Assembly: GCA_963575745.1 (NCBI GenBank)
Contig: CAUYUJ010022060.1
Span: 30,001 to 94,000 of the forward strand
Source: Prorocentrum cordatum
Taxonomy: Eukaryota; Sar; Dinophyceae; Prorocentrales; Prorocentraceae
Direction: 5' to 3'
DNA length: 64,000 nucleotides
A program made the translations under genes and the position numbers. Position 1 is the first letter of the stretch, and every line of letters starts with the position of its first letter. Shown here piece by piece: positions 60,961 to 64,000 of the stretch. Below the pieces are notes generated by a model that was given only the letters and a program-made list of their open reading frames with translations, did not search any database and had not been told where the DNA came from.

Positions 60961-63740
60961 GCCGAGCTGCCTTTGTGAACTTCTTCTGCTGCTGAGCGTC
61001 GGACTCTCTGACACTCTCGGCGTTGTAGGTTGCAATGGAGAGCTCGATCTTGGTTTCTTTGGCAGAGACCGTCTTAGGCGCCATGAGGTGTCGAACACTA
61101 GCATTCCGAGTTGGTAATCCAAAGCGTAAGGTGGCACCTTCGCGTAGTGGGTAAGCTGCTCGATCGGGATGATCAGGCTGGAGGATCGACTCCCATTGAT
61201 AGTACTTTGTGTCCGCAATGATGTCTCTGAAGTTGTGCGGGATGGTGTCGTAGTCGTGGCCTCTCTCGTAGCGCTTGCGTGTCCTCTTTGAGATTCCGTC
61301 GGCGAGCTCGTTCCACGGCATGCCTTCGTGACTCGGGACGTGATGCAAGGTGATGTCGTTTTCGTTCTTGAGTGTGTCGAAGATGACCTTCATGAATCTC
61401 GCAAGATGTTCGTCTGCTGATGCTGTGGCGCGTCCCATGCATATGTTGATGGCCGTCTCGCAGTCGGTGTGGATACAGATAGGTTGCGGCTCGGCGACGG
61501 CGATGGACCACATGAGAGCCTGCACGATGGCCATGATCTCGCCTGTGGTGTTGGTGGTGCTGCGGTCGTTCAACTTCATGTTGTGGCTCTTGCTGACGAT
61601 GCTGCTGAAGGCTCCTCTGAACGTGCGTTGGTCGTGTTCACCACCTTCTTGTAGTACCAAGAATGCCCATGAGCAGCAGTCTGGTCTCCGTGCGTTGTGG
61701 GAAGCGTCAGTGAAGATGTGCTTTGCGCTGTGGGCATTGTTGCCTTTCGTCGTATTGTTGAGCGCATATGTTGCTGCTGGGTGCAGGTCATCACCTTCGA
61801 TGTTGGCGTTGAGAAAGGGGGCGGTCGTGGCCCGTATTCGTCTGATCAGTCCTCTGGTGTCCCCTAGGTCGCATGTGCAGTCGCCTGGTGGTTGCAGGCC
61901 GTGATATCTTGTGATGTCGAGATTGGCCTCGTGGTAGGATGGTTGCGGTTGTTGGGGCTGCTTGTCGGCGCTGGGATTGGGTGGTCGCTGTACTCGAAAC
62001 GGTAACAATGCTGTCGCCTTCTGCTGTCGTCTGTGTGCAGCTTGTCCGTTGTGCGTTGTTGCATAAACTCCTGTTGGGCATCGAAAGGGGTGCATGGCTG
62101 TCTTTTGTCGTTGACGCCTTTCACCTGTGGCCACGTGGCAGTCTCTGTCGGGTGCTGCTGTGCCATGTCCAGCGCCCTGGGATGCTGTCAGGACTACTGG
62201 TGGATGGCCGGTGGGCTGCTGTGTCGGAAGCGTGGTGGTATGTCTTGCTGAGGGTGGCGGTGGGCTGGGTTGCAGGGCTTGGAATCGATTGTGGGTCGTG
62301 GTGTACGTAGATGTCTGCTGTGCTGTTAGTCGCCGTCGCTGCTGCCGTCGGACTCGTGCCAGAAGCCGCGTGCGAATGGCGTCGTCATCGAGGTGGAAGT
62401 TGCCGCTATCCATCTCGCTGCTGTTATCGAGGAAGGTATCCTCGATCCCAGGGAAGTAGTCTATCGTGATCGCGCTGTGGTACTCGGGCGTCTCGTTGTG
62501 GACGTCGGAGCCGTTGAATTTCCGTGCGTGCATAGAGCCAAAATGGCTAGTTGTGGTGACCGTGACGTCGGGCTTGAGTCGGTCTGGTCTAGGTGGCGTG
62601 TCGTATGCCTGATCCCGCTGACCTGGTCGCGCCCTCGGTGTAGACGGACTGAGAGTGGGTACCCTCTGTGGAAGTGTTGTGCGACTGCCTGCTGGAAGCA
62701 CGGAGTCGGTCTGGCTACCTGAGGGGAGTCGCCCCAGTATAGCCCGCTGTGAGTCAGGGTGACGTACTTCACCTGAGTAGCTCTCCCACTCGGTGGACTG
62801 TCTTCCTGGTGGCGTGTTGGCGCGCAAAGGTGCGTCTGGGGTGGTCTTTTTATGGTTTTTGGTATTTTTATGGCTTGGTAGTGTAGCTGGTTGTTGTGCG
62901 TGCCCTGGGCCTTGATGCTGATCCGCTATCCCCAAAGCGGGTGGCAACATACTGAGGCTGGTAAAGTCGGGCTTCCCTAGTGGAAGTGGTTGTTGGTGAG
63001 ATGGAGAAGTGCTGCAAGTCACCCGCACCGCAGGGGTCGCAGAGTTGGTTGCCGCAGTGGGAGTCCCCAAAGCGGGTGTCAGCCTGTCGAGGTCAGTCGT
63101 CGTGGGCTTCCCTAGTGGAAGGCGGGGTGGGTGTGCGTGTCTGAAGCTGCAAGTTACCTGCACCGCAGGGGTCGCAAGGTTCGTTGCTGCGTCTGTGACA
63201 TTGTGATGCTGTGTGGCGCTGGGCCGATAGTTACGTATGGTCGCTTGAGGCCGACCAGGGGCCTGTTGCTCTGGTCTTTTTCGACGGGTCCGATGAGCCA
63301 GAGCGCCCTCATCGGGGTCGTTCGTATCTAGTTTTTTGAACGCAGCGCGGTGTCCGATCCTTCATCATCGGGATCGGCACGGAGAGGGACGCGGTCGGAT
63401 ATGTCCACGAAGCCGTCACCGCTGTCGTGGATACGGACCTTCCGTGGTGGTCGTGATGTGGAGTCCTGTCTCTTGAGGGCCGATCGGGTTCGTGAGGGTG
63501 GCGCTGACTGGGCCCTGTCGGGCGTTCCCATATGGAATCTGCCGTGTGTGCTCGGGTCACGGACCACATGATGTGGGAGCTGTTGAGATAGGCATGTTGT
63601 GAGTTGGTTGTTGATGTGCTCGGGGTGATTGGACCAGGTATAATCGTAGGATTCTTTGCGTGTGGTTGGTGGTACTGTTTCATGTGCCCTCTGTGTGCTG
63701 TCGCTGGGGGGAGTCGATGAGAGATATGTGGTAAAGGGGC
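60961..63740 (-). CDS. Retrotransposon polyprotein, N-terminal part: leader, RNase H, start of endonuclease
   Basis: Reading from about 63738, the frame gives TYLSSTPPSDSTQRAHETVP, YDYTWSNHPEHINNQL, and at 63330 shifts at an A6 run (TTCAAAAAACTAG) into AFKKLDTNDPDEGALAHRTR. A twice-repeated unit, LPLGKP..T.L..L.PALG with TPAV.VTCS, lies near 62950-63160. RNase H (61265-61730) has all catalytic residues: IFTDAS, TTGEIMAI, CIHTDCE, HHVPSHEG and NELADG. It would remove RNA from the RNA-DNA hybrid. The region ends with SIATYNAESVRES, the first endonuclease motif, before the T-rich interval. The true start codon is unknown; a stop lies just upstream of 63740. Confidence 0.78.
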
Positions 63741-64000
63741 GTCAGGGTATTTTGGGTCATCGTGGTGTGTCCGTGGGCCTGTCGTGGTTGGGCGGTACAT
63801 GGGCACGTCAACTTCGGGGAAATTATGTGTGGGAGTGGGGGGTGAGGTGGCCCTGCGCAGATGCGGGGAATGTGGGGTGTCGGTGTCCTCCTGCCCTCCC
63901 CTACCGAGAGGGGGCGAGAGCCCCCTGAGTCCCCAGGCCGGCGTGGAGTCTGATGTGTGTGAAGGTCAGGAATGGGCGTAGACTGTCCGTCGTCGTGCTG
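63741..64000. other. Upstream flank of the retrotransposon, no gene recognised
   Basis: Contains the hairpin AGGGGGC-GAGA-GCCCCCT at 63909-63926. It could be the 5' untranslated region or more leader coding sequence in another frame. The window ends here. Confidence 0.4.

Larger units (their letters stand above)
55700..63740 (-). mobile_element. Non-LTR retrotransposon (LINE-like), nearly full length
   Basis: Minus-strand element with, in order, proline-rich leader, RNase H, AP-type endonuclease, reverse transcriptase, C2H2 zinc finger and methyltransferase-like tail. RNase H ahead of the endonuclease is unusual, since in LINEs that carry it RNase H normally follows the RT. No terminal poly(A) or target duplication is identified, so both ends are approximate. 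Lower GC and more even codon use than the surroundings suggest a recent arrival. Possible defects: an A6 frameshift at about 63330 and two T-rich interruptions. Confidence 0.8.

Noticed and set aside
1-64000. Spliced-leader or rRNA genes expected if the host is a dinoflagellate
   Set aside because: I looked by eye for the spliced-leader core and conserved rRNA stretches and found none; a profile search would be decisive.

Overview
The window is GC-rich eukaryotic repeat-dominated DNA, not prokaryotic. I find no intact host gene, rRNA, tRNA or CRISPR. It consists of microsatellite and minisatellite tracts, a purine-rich dispersed repeat (family J), many short inverted-repeat elements, two foldback-type elements, one long multidomain non-LTR retrotransposon, and the remains of a Ty1/copia-type element. 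The copia-type gag and protease fragments, the retroelement carrying a methyltransferase-like tail, and the overall repeat style suggest a dinoflagellate. That assignment is inference from remembered family patterns and was not searched.

Layout. 1-5.6 kb: J repeats, then short elements A, F, S, D, B and R, partly nested. 5.8-7.0 kb: foldback element FB1. 7-10 kb: CAT and GA tracts and hairpins. 10-13 kb: elements B, H, K, a TCC tract and two large palindromes. 13-17 kb: a 42-bp tandem repeat, J, and a nested E/F/G/H/A/B cluster. 17-27 kb: J, GTC/GCC and TCC tracts, and elements B, U, W and D. 27-31 kb: decayed copia-type retrotransposon (minus strand). 31-36 kb: CAT and TCC tracts, A, D, J, and element M inside repeat N. 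37.0-38.7 kb: foldback element FB2 with a heptamer satellite core. 39.5-43.1 kb: tandem and inverted satellites. 44.4-45.0 kb: pentamer array. 46.5-55 kb: H, R, D, B with nested C, U, C, L, N, F and microsatellites. 55.7-63.8 kb: the long retrotransposon, minus strand.

The best-supported result is internal to the window. Several insertions can be compared with an uninserted copy of the same host repeat elsewhere in the window, which fixes element ends and target duplications directly: A in F (5 bp), D in S (9 bp), M in N (5 bp), G in H (5 bp), and B in U (24 bp). A, G, H and M share 5-bp duplications but not terminal sequences. Family B shows duplications from about 5 to 24 bp, which suits retroposition better than cut-and-paste.

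The retrotransposon reads RNase H, AP-type endonuclease, reverse transcriptase, C2H2 zinc finger, then a C-terminal domain resembling a cytosine-5 methyltransferase without its catalytic residues. Two T-rich, low-GC intervals interrupt the endonuclease and the reverse transcriptase where the protein would otherwise be continuous. Most long open frames in the window are artefacts of trinucleotide repeats and high GC and are not annotated as genes.
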